Source: Helopsaltes ochotensis (Eukaryota; Chordata; Aves; Passeriformes; Locustellidae). From it: DNA of 64,000 nucleotides. Every line of letters begins with the position of its first letter. Within the stretch, counting starts at the first letter, position 1. A program made the translations under genes and the position numbers. This document shows, one piece after another, positions 53,901-58,330 of the stretch. Below the pieces are notes generated by a model. It had not been told where the DNA came from and ran no database searches. It worked only from the letters and a program-made list of their open reading frames with translations. The DNA is taken from positions 486,779 to 550,778 of the forward strand of contig VXBM01000544.1 of assembly GCA_013400155.1 (NCBI GenBank), written 5' to 3'.

Positions 53901-56477
53901 CCCATGTGACAATCTGAGAGCACTTGCTGTGCCCTCACAGGAGGCAGAGGAAAGATCCACAAGTACAGTTCTAAAAGAATTGCTCTAAAAAAGCAATGAA
54001 GTGAAAACTTTGCTGTTCGTGTCTTACTCTGCAGGTACTGCTGGCAGCTGTCTCAGACGTTTCAGCACCATGCCCTTCATGTTCTGCAACATCAACAACG
54101 TTTGCAACTTTGCATCAAGGAACGACTATTCCTACTGGCTGTCAACCCCGGAGTCGATGCCCATGAGCATGGAGCCCCTGACTGGGCAAAGCATCCAGCC
54201 CTTCATTAGCAGGTGAGGCAAAGCAGGCCAGCAGCTCTCTCAGAATATCTGGATAACTATCCAGTGAATATCTGGATAACACCTTACCCATGTGTTTCCA
54301 ACATGCAGGTTGGGTATTGAGAGATGAATCTGTCGTGTTTTGTTCTGGGAGAGACTGGAAAATGAGTTTGTATTCCTGTATTCATTGTCTGCAGAGGTTC
54401 ATCTCTCTGCAGCAGTGATAAGAAGAGGCTGGACAAGCTCTTCTCAAATGAGCAATCTCTGCAGTCAGCAGTGTGAGATCACCATGGACAGGAAAGAGAA
54501 CAAGGGAGCCATTGGCTTTAGCATTAAGGCACTCACCTGGGAACTCTGAGCTTCCAATTTTTGTTTCAGGAAGTGCTTCAGTATTTTACCCAATGTAGTA
54601 AAAATTTTGAGCTCCAAAATCCTCTTATTGCATTTACAAAATACGTGAGAAATAGAAGTCTAGATTAATAGGCGAGCCTCTCACAGGCGAGTTCTGTTCC
54701 CTTTTTCAGGGCAAGAATCCTTAATAAAATGTGCTCCTATGATATTTTAACATCCCATGTTTCTCTGGTACTTCCCCTGTCAGATGTGTTGTGTGTGAAG
54801 CTCCTGCGATGGTGATAGCTGTCCACAGCCAGACCATTCAGATCCCTTCGTGTCCTCAAGGCTGGGACTCCCTCTGGATTGGTTACTCCTTCATGATGGT
54901 AAGAACTTCCTTCCTACTCCTGCCCACCTGTGTCCCCTCAGCTGCTTTAGTACACTCTAAGAGCTGCAGGGGTGCTTTAGGACCCTCTAAGAGCTGCAGG
55001 GGTGCTTTAGGACCCTCTAAGAGCTGCAGGGGTGCTTTAGGACCCTCTAAGAGCTGCAGGGGTTGTCATTTGGGAGCTTTTCCCTTCCCTCACTCCCAAG
55101 GCAGCCGCGAGTGGCAGCGCACAGATCCCAGCGTCACTGACGCTCACCGAGGTCACCTCTGCCAGGAACGAGCAGTGACTTTGCAGCAGCTGGCTGCTGT
55201 GCTGTTCGGATTTTAGCACCTGAGGTCCTTGTCTGTGTCTCGTTTCCTCCACCAGCACACGAGTGCTGGAGCAGAGGGCTCTGGGCAGGCGCTGGCATCG
55301 CCTGGATCCTGTCTGGAGGAATTCCGCTCGGCGCCGTTCATCGAGTGCCACGGCCGGGGCACCTGTAATTATTATGCCAATTCTTACAGTTTCTGGCTGG
55401 CAACTGTAGAGGTGTCAGAAATGTTCAGGTAAGAAAACCTGTTTCTTGTCTATTGCTCTATTCCATTTATGAATGCTTTGGAAGCTGAGTTTATTCCAGA
55501 GATCAAAAGAGATTTGTTTACAGGGGTATAGGGAAATAATTTAGCTTGTTTTTCCCCTCACAACCAGTTTTTCAAGTATTTCTTCAGTAAGCCTTTAATA
55601 TTATGTAAAAACTTGCTAGGGCACATTCTGTTTTGCAAGGAGCCAAATTCTTTTTGTGTCAGTTCTTATTCACATTTTCTTGTAGTACCTCCTCTGAAAG
55701 TAGCCCTACTGTGTTTACTATATTTGGAGCCCAAAAGAACAACTTTGATTTTTTTTTTTTCTTGCCAAGCCTTGCAATAAACTCAAATATTTGGAAAGGT
55801 AGTTCACAGATACACAAGGGGTAGGAGTGAAGGGCAAGATAAACTCTACTTAAACCTTTTAAGGCGAGGGTTCATATGACTTATTTTTAAAAATCTTGTA
55901 TGAAGGTTTCCTACCCTCCATGGCCAGCATTTTCTTCCACACTTTGCAGAAGGAAACAGGATGACATTTCAGCTGTTACCCTTTCAAAATAAAAATACAT
56001 TATTTGGTAAAGCTACCACTTAAATACAGCTCTGACTGTGGCAGTACTTTTTATGCATTGTTAAAGTACCCTTCGACTATGTAACCCAAAGGGCAGAAAC
56101 AGACCCCAGAAAGTCTCAAATGTACACAATTCACCTTCCCCTGGGGTTGTGTTTGTGCTCCATCACCTGCCAGACTGAAAGAGGTGCTCAGCATTCCCTG
56201 GGGACACTGACACAGCTGAGCATCTGCTGCTGGGGACAGGCAGAACGATCCCTCTTAGGAAAACACTCAAATTCAGGATTCATTCCCTGCTCCCATACTG
56301 AAGTTTGGTACGAAACGCTGAATTCAGTAGAAGTGGAAAGGAACTGTAAAGCAAGACAAACCTAATGCAAGCTTTCCTTTGTGTCTGTCAACCAGCAAAC
56401 CTCAGTCAGAGACCCTGAAAGCCGGGGACCTGAGGACGCGCATTAGTCGTTGTCAAGTTTGCATGAAGAAGACGTAA
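13090..56477 (+). CDS. COL4A5: COL4A5, collagen type IV alpha-5 chain (exons 2-51; exon 1 lies upstream)
   Basis: Secreted basement-membrane collagen chain. In vertebrates it assembles as alpha3-alpha4-alpha5 or alpha5-alpha5-alpha6 trimers, which join through 7S ends and NC1 domains into a network; human mutations cause X-linked Alport syndrome. Fifty exons splice into 1658 codons plus stop: a Cys-rich 7S start (exon 2), a long Gly-X-Y helix with about 20 short interruptions (exons 3-47), and a 229-residue NC1 domain with 12 cysteines (exons 47-51). It is called alpha-5 rather than alpha-1 because of the NC1 start SVAHGFLITRHSQT, the segment LRRFSTMPFMF, the C-terminus SKPQSETLKAGDLRTRIS, and the interruption EQKRPNDIEFQKGDQ. 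Summed exon length is 4977 nt; adding the human 81-nt exon 1 gives 5058 nt, equal to the human coding length. No frameshift or stop is seen. In mammals the gene shares a bidirectional promoter with COL4A6, which would lie to the left of this window. Confidence 0.97.
13150..17248 (+). other. COL4A5: Intron 2 of COL4A5
   Basis: About 4.1 kb of AT-rich intron between exons 2 and 3. I see only homopolymer T runs (for example near 14360) and no recognizable transposon, RNA gene or extra exon. Confidence 0.8.
17249..17338 (+). CDS. COL4A5: COL4A5 exon 3
   Basis: 90 nt, phase 0, acceptor ttttgtag and donor gtaagt. It starts the uninterrupted Gly-X-Y repeat (GERGFPGLEGQPGLPG...) with ten triplets and ends GPRGSK. 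Size equals human exon 3. Confidence 0.97.
18564..18608 (+). CDS. COL4A5: COL4A5 exon 4
   Basis: 45 nt, phase 0, acceptor gttttttag, donor gtaagt. It encodes five triplets, GDDGLPGPIGPKGIR, close to human GDDGIPGPPGPKGIR. Confidence 0.97.
19410..19454 (+). CDS. COL4A5: COL4A5 exon 5
   Basis: 45 nt, phase 0, acceptor tccttctag, donor gtgagt. It encodes GPPGLPGFPGTPGLP, identical to the human peptide as I recall it. The following intron is only 106 nt. Confidence 0.97.
19561..19623 (+). CDS. COL4A5: COL4A5 exon 6 (7S N-glycosylation sequon)
   Basis: 63 nt, phase 0, acceptor acttgaaag, donor gtggaa. It ends in GIPGCNGTK: a cysteine next to an Asn-Gly-Thr sequon (Asn codon 19612-19614), the conserved N-linked glycan site of the type IV 7S region. 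Confidence 0.97.
19662..19713. repeat. (ATA)n-rich simple repeat
   Basis: A run of ataata units with interruptions, directly inside intron 6. Possibly polymorphic in length. Confidence 0.7.
20451..20504 (+). CDS. COL4A5: COL4A5 exon 7
   Basis: 54 nt, phase 0, acceptor catccctaag, donor gtaagt. Six triplets beginning GEHGSPGSPGFPG. Human has GERGFPGSPGFPG at this place. Confidence 0.97.
20930..20961 (+). repeat. Long T homopolymer in the exon 8 acceptor tract
   Basis: About 31 consecutive T residues lie some 20 nt before the AG of exon 8 and form most of its polypyrimidine tract. A run this long is expected to vary in length between individuals and to be error-prone in assembly. Confidence 0.85.
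20984..21010 (+). CDS. COL4A5: COL4A5 exon 8
   Basis: 27 nt, phase 0, acceptor ttaaacaaag, donor gtgagt. Encodes GPPGLPGMK, the smallest constitutive exon. The human exon is also 27 nt (GPPGIPGMK). Confidence 0.96.
22180..22260 (+). CDS. COL4A5: COL4A5 exon 9
   Basis: 81 nt, phase 0, acceptor tttttctag, donor gtaagt. It contains a helix interruption, GEIITSLLPG, where human has GSIIMSSLPG. Confidence 0.97.
23267..23329 (+). CDS. COL4A5: COL4A5 exon 10
   Basis: 63 nt, phase 0, acceptor ctcaacag, donor gtaagg. Seven triplets from GPRGSVGIPG to GPPGLT. The X and Y residues are among the least conserved against human in this gene. Confidence 0.96.
23861..23896 (+). CDS. COL4A5: COL4A5 exon 11
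   Basis: 36 nt, phase 0, acceptor tttgatag, donor gtattg. Encodes GPPGPPGLPGPK, identical to human as recalled. It is followed by a 94-nt intron. Confidence 0.97.
23991..24032 (+). CDS. COL4A5: COL4A5 exon 12
   Basis: 42 nt, phase 0, acceptor ctttttgcag, donor gtgagt. GNMGLNFQGPKGEK, with the conserved interruption LNFQ that is identical in human alpha-5. Confidence 0.97.
24140..24232 (+). CDS. COL4A5: COL4A5 exon 13
   Basis: 93 nt, phase 0, acceptor cacattag, donor gtgagt. It carries the long interruption EQKRPNDIEFQKGDQ (human EQKRPIDVEFQKGDQ), one of the clearest alpha-5 signatures in the helix. Confidence 0.97.
24233..26043 (+). other. COL4A5: Intron 13 of COL4A5
   Basis: 1.8 kb, AT-rich. 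No repeat family, RNA gene or exon-like segment recognized. Confidence 0.8.
26044..26097 (+). CDS. COL4A5: COL4A5 exon 14
   Basis: 54 nt, phase 0, acceptor gcttgacag, donor gtgagt. Six perfect triplets GIPGDPGPPGLPGPPGPP. The following intron is 109 nt. Confidence 0.97.
26207..26263 (+). CDS. COL4A5: COL4A5 exon 15
   Basis: 57 nt, phase 0, acceptor tgtgtccag, donor gtaagt. GLPGGVKGEKGEQGEPGKR. The GLPGG break is equivalent to the GPPGGEKG break of the human chain. Confidence 0.97.
26264..28465 (+). other. COL4A5: Intron 15 of COL4A5
   Basis: 2.2 kb, AT-rich, with a short ATAT-rich patch near 26664-26682. No transposon or RNA gene recognized. Confidence 0.8.
28466..28510 (+). CDS. COL4A5: COL4A5 exon 16
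   Basis: 45 nt, phase 0, acceptor tttgaag, donor gtgagt. GKPGKDGEPGQPGRD, close to human GKPGKDGENGQPGIP. Confidence 0.96.
28611..28664 (+). CDS. COL4A5: COL4A5 exon 17
   Basis: 54 nt, phase 0, acceptor ttcttgcag, donor gtatgc. Six triplets, GLPGGPGINGAPGRDGEK; the end GRDGEK is as in human. Confidence 0.97.
28823..28864 (+). CDS. COL4A5: COL4A5 exon 18
   Basis: 42 nt, phase 0, acceptor attggtag, donor gtaagt. GEKGDMGPPGPPGL. The helix breaks at the junction with exon 19. Confidence 0.97.
29336..29468 (+). CDS. COL4A5: COL4A5 exon 19
   Basis: 133 nt, starts phase 0, ends inside a Gly codon (G|GG), acceptor attcacag, donor gtagga. It begins with the interruption VVPRPGIDATVG (human VIPRPGTGITIG) and then resumes triplets. 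From here most introns split a Gly codon after its first base. Confidence 0.97.
29635..29808 (+). CDS. COL4A5: COL4A5 exon 20
   Basis: 174 nt, Gly codon split at both ends, acceptor ctgtcttag, donor gtaagt. It has two interruptions: GITTVG at the start and GISIPG in the middle (the latter identical in human). It ends in a proline-rich non-triplet stretch PPAPSVAPG where human has GPHIPPSD. Confidence 0.97.
30641..30724 (+). CDS. COL4A5: COL4A5 exon 21
   Basis: 84 nt, Gly split at both ends, acceptor ttttccttag, donor gtgcag (weak after GTG). It encodes EGLCEQGPPGPPG...; the isolated cysteine matches the Cys of human EICEPGPPG. Confidence 0.96.
31927..32019 (+). CDS. COL4A5: COL4A5 exon 22 (Cys-X-X-Cys interruption, RGD)
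   Basis: 93 nt, Gly split at both ends, acceptor tctctttag, donor gtaggg. It encodes DRGDTCFNCIGTGVTGPPG. TCFNCIGTG is the conserved disulfide-capable interruption. The sequence just before it gives Arg-Gly-Asp (codons 31932-31940), where the human chain has Lys-Gly-Asp. Confidence 0.97.
32931..33001 (+). CDS. COL4A5: COL4A5 exon 23
   Basis: 71 nt, starts within a Gly codon and ends at a codon boundary, acceptor tctactcag, donor gtaagt. SPGFPGPKGEKGLPGLTG... ends VGPP. Confidence 0.97.
33230..33421 (+). CDS. COL4A5: COL4A5 exon 24 (largest helix exon)
   Basis: 192 nt, phase 0, acceptor ctccctcag after a T-rich tract, donor gtgagt. It includes the interruption GDVLISPRMKG (human GDILTFPGMKG). 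It ends GLPGLPGPKGEP, identical to human. Confidence 0.97.
33847..34015 (+). CDS. COL4A5: COL4A5 exon 25
   Basis: 169 nt, phase 0 start, ends within a Gly codon, acceptor ctattttcag, donor gtgagt. It starts with the break GSVAFKG (human GGITFKG) and has a second break, PPGFGPQG, as in human PPGFGPPG. Confidence 0.97.
34667..34759 (+). CDS. COL4A5: COL4A5 exon 26
   Basis: 93 nt, Gly split at both ends, acceptor ttgatttcag, donor gtaaag. It carries the conserved interruption GQTITEPG (human GQTITQPG). Intron 26 is only 86 nt. Confidence 0.97.
34846..34950 (+). CDS. COL4A5: COL4A5 exon 27
   Basis: 105 nt, Gly split at both ends, acceptor ctttttacag, donor gtatgt. It ends GEPGIPGIGLPGPPGPKG; GIGLPG is a four-residue break identical in human. 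Confidence 0.97.
35506..35603 (+). CDS. COL4A5: COL4A5 exon 28
   Basis: 98 nt, starts within a Gly codon, ends at a codon boundary, acceptor catgtgtag, donor gtctgt (non-optimal). Perfect triplets FPGTPGPPGAPGTPG to FPGQK. Confidence 0.96.
35866..36016 (+). CDS. COL4A5: COL4A5 exon 29
   Basis: 151 nt, phase 0 start, Gly split at end, acceptor tgttatag, donor gtattg. It begins GDRGFGVPGPPG with a break after GFG (human GEPGFALPG). Confidence 0.97.
36662..36775 (+). CDS. COL4A5: COL4A5 exon 30
   Basis: 114 nt, Gly split at both ends, acceptor tctttcag, donor gtaaaa. It contains the break GIGGQG (human GIGVQG) and ends GPPGPVGPPG. Confidence 0.97.
36776..38998 (+). other. COL4A5: Intron 30 of COL4A5
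   Basis: 2.2 kb. Apart from a candidate 9-nt microexon at 38354-38362 there is nothing recognizable; no transposon tail or RNA gene is seen. Confidence 0.8.
38354..38362 (+). CDS. COL4A5: Candidate 9-nt cassette microexon in intron 30 (Gly-Pro-Pro)
   Basis: The sequence is gtcccccag, preceded by a CAG acceptor and followed by donor gtactg. Spliced between exons 30 and 31 it would keep phase (G|GT CCC CCA G|GG) and add exactly one triplet, Gly-Pro-Pro. A branch-point-like tctaac lies about 22 nt upstream of the AG. The upstream order (tctaac, ttggcttt, tgaac, cag) resembles that before microexon 41B. The pyrimidine tract is poor and the donor weak, so if it is used it would be a regulated exon. 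I recall no described equivalent in mammals. It could be a chance match. Confidence 0.35.
38999..39166 (+). CDS. COL4A5: COL4A5 exon 31
   Basis: 168 nt, Gly split at both ends, acceptor cattctccag, donor gtgagt. LQGIPGEKGDPGPPGFDIPG includes the break GFDIPG (human GLDVPG). Confidence 0.97.
39336..39425 (+). CDS. COL4A5: COL4A5 exon 32
   Basis: 90 nt, Gly split at both ends, acceptor tgcttttag, donor gtaatg. AKGEMGVMGAPGPPGPPG to GLPGLKG, with the Met-rich GEMGVMG close to human GEMGMMG. Confidence 0.97.
40169..40318 (+). CDS. COL4A5: COL4A5 exon 33
   Basis: 150 nt, Gly split at both ends, acceptor tactgtag, donor gtacac. It contains the long break GTLDPKQLGAKG (human GPMDPNLLGSKG) and then GEKGEPGVPG. 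Confidence 0.97.
40415..40513 (+). CDS. COL4A5: COL4A5 exon 34
   Basis: 99 nt, Gly split at both ends, acceptor cccttgag, donor gtcagt. IPGLSGQKGYQGLPGDPG, nearly identical to human IPGVSGPKGYQGLPGDPG. Confidence 0.97.
40615..40704 (+). CDS. COL4A5: COL4A5 exon 35
   Basis: 90 nt, Gly split at both ends, acceptor cctttcctag, donor gttcgt. This donor departs from consensus at positions +3 and +4, but no better in-phase donor is nearby. IKGDMGLPGQPGPTGPPGLKG continues to GEMGLPG. Confidence 0.95.
41023..41162 (+). CDS. COL4A5: COL4A5 exon 36
   Basis: 140 nt, starts within a Gly codon and ends at a codon boundary, acceptor ttttggacag, donor gtacct. It includes the break GLSGIGIPG, near human GISSIGLPG. 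Confidence 0.97.
42084..42210 (+). CDS. COL4A5: COL4A5 exon 37
   Basis: 127 nt, phase 0 start, Gly split at end, acceptor gttttctag, donor gtaatt. Unbroken triplets, GDLGLPGYPGSPG to GLPGFPG. Confidence 0.97.
42376..42456 (+). CDS. COL4A5: COL4A5 exon 38
   Basis: 81 nt, Gly split at both ends, acceptor actttacag, donor gtgagc. TPGIPGPKGIEGPPGNPG to GPVG. Confidence 0.97.
   Translation, partial: ERQEFQDQKVLRALQVILACLDHLGQ
42983..43081 (+). CDS. COL4A5: COL4A5 exon 39
   Basis: 99 nt, Gly split at both ends, acceptor ctggtttag, donor gtgagg. DIGRPGPPGPSGEKG to GPAGQKGEPG; the end is identical to human. Confidence 0.97.
43661..43711 (+). CDS. COL4A5: COL4A5 exon 40
   Basis: 51 nt, Gly split at both ends, acceptor tttttttcag, donor gtaaag. 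LPGFGRPGPPGLPGLSG with the break GFGRPG (human GFGNPG). Confidence 0.97.
44455..44640 (+). CDS. COL4A5: COL4A5 exon 41
   Basis: 186 nt, Gly split at both ends, acceptor tttttacag, donor gtaaga. It carries the break GPPLEGPKG (human GPALEGPKG) and ends GVPGRPG. It is the exon upstream of the two cassette microexons. Confidence 0.97.
44745..45130 (-). other. CpG-rich block with a 117-codon minus-strand ORF (possible insertion)
   Basis: On the minus strand an ORF of 117 codons runs from 45098 to 44745, with a hydrophobic segment (GFVTLGLMCTVMFAAG) near residues 32-47. The block has clearly more CpG dinucleotides than the AT-rich intron around it, as expected for recently inserted DNA that has not yet lost CpG by deamination. 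I do not recognize the protein. A remnant of an endogenous retrovirus or another transposon is possible, but I see no LTRs, primer-binding site or target-site duplication. Confidence 0.35.
46341..46370. repeat. CT-rich simple repeat
   Basis: A pyrimidine run of (TC)n and TTTCTC units in intron 41, about 660 nt before microexon 41A. Pyrimidine-rich runs of this kind can bind PTB-type splicing repressors; any such role here is only an inference. Confidence 0.6.
47032..47040 (+). CDS. COL4A5: COL4A5 cassette microexon 41A (9 nt, Gly-Pro-Ser)
   Basis: The 9-nt segment gtccctcag has acceptor cctactcccag and donor gttagc, and a branch-point-like ttctaat about 36 nt before the AG. Splicing from exon 41 gives G|GT CCC TCA G, adding one in-register triplet. 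Human COL4A5 has two alternative 9-nt exons, 41A and 41B, in this same intron; together they add GPTGFQ in a kidney-expressed isoform. Position, size and phase match. The donor GTTAG is weak, as expected for a regulated exon. Confidence 0.8.
48480..48496. repeat. (AT)n dinucleotide repeat
   Basis: About eight AT units between microexons 41A and 41B. Confidence 0.8.
49299..49307 (+). CDS. COL4A5: COL4A5 cassette microexon 41B (9 nt, Gly-Pro-Pro)
   Basis: The 9-nt segment ggcctccag has acceptor atccttccag and donor gttaga. A consensus-like branch point ttctaac lies about 39 nt upstream of the AG. In the order 41-41A-41B-42 it adds Gly-Pro-Pro and keeps the Gly split (G|GG CCT CCA G|GT). It corresponds to human 41B (GFQ). 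Its flanks resemble those of 41A, including the unusual GTTAG donor. Confidence 0.8.
50661..50794 (+). CDS. COL4A5: COL4A5 exon 42
   Basis: 134 nt, starts within a Gly codon and ends at a codon boundary, acceptor caacgttaag (a weak pyrimidine tract), donor gtagga. It contains the break PPGSGGLKGEKGNPG (human LPGNGGIKGEKGNPG) and ends GDQGPPGRQ. The weak acceptor fits its position next to alternative exons. Confidence 0.96.
50795..51125 (+). other. COL4A5: Intron 42 of COL4A5
   Basis: 331 nt; GC-richer toward its 3' half. Nothing else recognized. Confidence 0.8.
51126..51198 (+). CDS. COL4A5: COL4A5 exon 43
   Basis: 73 nt, phase 0 start, Gly split at end, acceptor ttctcctcag, donor gtattt. 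GDPGRPGLNGMKGDPGVPG, near identical to human. Confidence 0.97.
51352..51423 (+). CDS. COL4A5: COL4A5 exon 44
   Basis: 72 nt, Gly split at both ends, acceptor tggtgttgcag, donor gtagga. MKGPTGPAGAAGLTGSQG to GPPGPPG. Confidence 0.97.
51796..51924 (+). CDS. COL4A5: COL4A5 exon 45
   Basis: 129 nt, Gly split at both ends, acceptor ttctctcag, donor gtaaga. It has the break GRSIVVKGDPG, matching human GQSIIIKGDAG. The preceding intron is 372 nt and holds nothing recognizable. Confidence 0.97.
52190..52288 (+). CDS. COL4A5: COL4A5 exon 46
   Basis: 99 nt, Gly split at both ends, acceptor gtgttctag, donor gtatgg. PIGLPGDPGRDGLPGFDG, near human PTGPPGDPGRNGLPGFDG. Confidence 0.97.
52289..53508 (+). 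other. COL4A5: Intron 46 of COL4A5
   Basis: 1.2 kb before the first NC1 exon. Its middle part, about 53100-53345, resembles an old MIR-type SINE and is listed separately. No other element is recognized. Confidence 0.75.
53100..53345 (+). mobile_element. Possible ancient MIR/CORE-SINE copy
   Basis: The segment has the order of a MIR-like core and tail: 'ggctctgcccttta', 'tctgtgatcttgagcaag', then a diverged middle and 'tttaacttcacaacactcctgcaatg', which resembles the MIR3 tail. Divergence is high, so the call is tentative. Confidence 0.35.
53509..53721 (+). CDS. COL4A5: COL4A5 exon 47 (helix end and start of NC1)
   Basis: 213 nt, Gly split at both ends, acceptor tgtgaacag, donor gtgaga. The last triplets GPDGMQGPPGLPGTA lead into NC1 at Ser (53580), SVAHGFLITRHSQT. 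It has one Cys (NC1 residue 20) and the conserved LLYVQGNERAHGQDLG. NC1 selects chain partners and nucleates trimer folding from the C-terminus. Confidence 0.98.
54035..54212 (+). CDS. COL4A5: COL4A5 exon 48 (NC1, sulfilimine Met93)
   Basis: 178 nt, acceptor tactctgcag, donor gtgagg; ends within an Arg codon (AG|A). It encodes NC1 residues 49-106 with Cys at 53, 65 and 71. Met93 (codon 54169-54171, in MPMSM) is the Met partner of the sulfilimine crosslink between NC1 trimers. Arg76 and Asp78 are present. Confidence 0.98.
54213..54783 (+). other. COL4A5: Intron 48 of COL4A5
   Basis: 571 nt. A short local duplication of 'gtgaatatctggataac' type is seen near 54243-54280. Nothing else recognized. 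Confidence 0.75.
54784..54898 (+). CDS. COL4A5: COL4A5 exon 49 (NC1, second subdomain start)
   Basis: 115 nt, acceptor cccctgtcag, donor gtaaga, ends at a codon boundary. CVVCEAPAMVIAVHSQTIQI to YSFMM, with Cys at NC1 positions 108, 111 and 130. It begins the second of the two homologous NC1 halves. Confidence 0.98.
54941..55065. repeat. 30-bp minisatellite, about four copies
   Basis: The unit gagctgcagg-ggtgctttag-gaccctctaa is repeated exactly three times (54961-55050), preceded by a diverged partial copy (gctgctttagtacactctaa) and followed by another partial copy. It lies in the 357-nt intron between exons 49 and 50. The unit length is a multiple of three. Confidence 0.95.
55256..55428 (+). 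CDS. COL4A5: COL4A5 exon 50 (NC1)
   Basis: 173 nt, phase 0 start, ends within a Ser codon (AG|C), acceptor ctccaccag, donor gtaaga. HTSAGAEGSGQALASPGSCL through FIECHGRGTCNYYANSYSFW, with Cys at NC1 164, 176 and 182. It is almost identical to human. Confidence 0.98.
55429..56395 (+). other. COL4A5: Intron 50 of COL4A5
   Basis: 967 nt, AT-rich, with a T run near 55750. No repeat family recognized. Confidence 0.8.
56396..56477 (+). CDS. COL4A5: COL4A5 exon 51 (C-terminus, sulfilimine Lys211, stop)
   Basis: 82 coding nt, acceptor tcaaccag. It encodes KPQSETLKAGDLRTRISRCQ and the end VCMKKT, then TAA (56475-56477). Lys211 (codon 56418-56420) is the hydroxylysine partner of the sulfilimine bond. 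Cys 222 and 225 complete the 12 NC1 cysteines. Human ends MKRT. Confidence 0.98.
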
Positions 56478-57479
56478 CATCTTGGAGAAGGTTTTATAAA
56501 ACAGTTGGGAATTCCTAAGATGCGCTGTCTTCCAGCTGCAACAATGGTGCTACTGTGCAGAAAGAAAAGAAAAACAAACAAATCCAAACTGTTTTAACCA
56601 TGCAAATTCAAGTGTACCTCACTCACGTGCCAAACTTAAGGGTTGCTCGGTATGTATTTGACAACGGGACTAAGATGAAAGAATTGACCTCTTGGAAACA
56701 GAAAAGAACACTCGAGGTTCACAAAGGATCAGAAGATGACATTTTTCATTTCTCTCCCTGTACCAAAACGGCACCTTTTGGATCGACCAAGAGAATAGAG
56801 AAGAACACAACGCACTGAGTATGTTTAAAATAACAAGACTGCAGTTTTGAAAAACATTTTTTCATGGTGCTACTAACCCTACTGTATTTTTAATATGAAA
56901 TTTTAAGCTTATTTCTCTTTGTAAGTAATGAAATGTGTATATTGTGTAAACACCTTTTTAATCTAAACTTTCAGTCATCTAGAAACAAACCAGACTGATA
57001 TAAAAATCCTTATGTCTAAAATTAAGAGATAAGACAGTATTTTATTATGAAACTTGTGGTACAGAGAGAATTTACCCCTCTTATGCCAACTTATTCATTT
57101 AATTTTTCATTTCCTTCCTCAGTTGCCAACCTGATATATTTGGGGAATGCACAATTATTCTGAAGTAATATTGATCATTGTTTTAAATGTTGTACACCAT
57201 ACTATCAGTGGTTTTATTTGTGCTTAGAAATCCCAAGCCACTTGAAAAGGGTTTTTTTTATTTTGTGAAAATTTGTGACATTATTAGCTATATTCTATAT
57301 CCTTCTTTAAAGAATACAAGCCCCATTCACGTTTTAATAATCAGTTTGGTTTAACCAAACCTGTCCTTTGGGAATATCCAGTTACCAAAGCATTTAGGAT
57401 GATGCTTACGTGAAACTTCAGCTCTGAAGTGGTGTCATATGTTTTATCCAAAATAGTATACAGGCTAAGAAACCTTCTC

Positions 57480-57490
57480 AATAAAATAAA
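57480..57490 (+). terminator. COL4A5: Poly(A) signals, two overlapping AATAAA
   Basis: AATAAA at 57480-57485 and again at 57485-57490, about 1.0 kb after the stop. It is a candidate proximal polyadenylation site. Confidence 0.55.
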
Positions 57491-58299
57491 GCACGAGCTG
57501 CTGGAAACCTTCCTATTTAAAAACAAAAAAATTAGCCTTTTAATCTTATGTGAATTTATACACATCCACAATGTATTCACAGTATATACTGCAATTTTTG
57601 TGTATGTATAGTTCACATAAGGCCTCGAAAGATGGTGCCTCCAGTCTGATGTCAGTTTGTATGTCTGAAGAGCGTCACTACTTGTGCAATAGCTGAAAAG
57701 TGATCACTTTTGTATGCACGACTGTTCAGCTTCTCTGGTCGGAGCCTTGCATTTACCCTCGTGTACGAACAGCTCCCTGACAATGCAGGACTCTGGCAAG
57801 TGACAATACTTCAATATTTTCCTTGTATATTGCCACCTCGACTCTCAATACAACCTCACTCGTGAAGTAAGTACTGCTCTAGCCAGGTGATGTGTATTTG
57901 TTTATTGGATGCTGTTAAGTAATTTATCTGCTAATGGCTGTTTGTTCTCACCTTCCAGTTCTCCCTGTAAACACAGAGCATCTGCCATCTCCTTCTTTTA
58001 CACATTTGACAAAAGACATAGGACTGGTCACGAAGCAGGTGGCAGTGATACACAATGAGATTGGTGCTGATTTCTAAAGCTTTCAAACTGAGTATGAAAC
58101 TGAAGTTCTTTAGTTTAAAGTGCAAAATAATAATAGCTTTGTCTTTTTTTTTTCCATTAGCTGCAGGTATATCTGTTGGTAGAGTGGGAATTCAGCAATG
58201 TGCATTTTTCAGCTCAGTTTAGTTTGGTTTTGCTGATGCATGTAGTAATGAACTGAACCTGCTGCTACCTCCAAGTCAGGAACTTGTTACCAAAGCTGA

Positions 58300-58305
58300 A
58301 ATAAA
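58300..58305 (+). terminator. COL4A5: Candidate distal poly(A) signal AATAAA
   Basis: AATAAA about 1.8 kb after the stop, followed by a T-rich stretch (taagtctcttcatgtaaac). Confidence 0.45.
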
Positions 58306-58330
58306 ATAGTTAAGTCTCTTCATGTAAACA

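Larger units (their letters stand above)
56478..58330 (+). other. COL4A5: COL4A5 3' untranslated region (3' end not resolved)
   Basis: AT-rich sequence after the stop codon. Two canonical poly(A) signal clusters would give UTRs of about 1.0 kb (signals at 57480-57490) or 1.8 kb (signal at 58300-58305). The human UTR is a little over 1 kb by my recollection. The short frame at 56555-56818 is in the UTR and is not taken as a gene. Confidence 0.7.

Noticed and set aside
53509..56477. Assignment as COL4A1 instead of COL4A5
   Set aside because: NC1 shares many residues with alpha-1, but SVAHGFLITRHSQT, RRFSTMPFMF and SKPQSETLKAGDLRTRIS, together with the helix interruptions, match alpha-5. The flanking 9-nt exons are also an alpha-5 trait.
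56555..56818. 87-codon + strand ORF after the COL4A5 stop
   Set aside because: It lies in the 3' UTR, without domain or start context.
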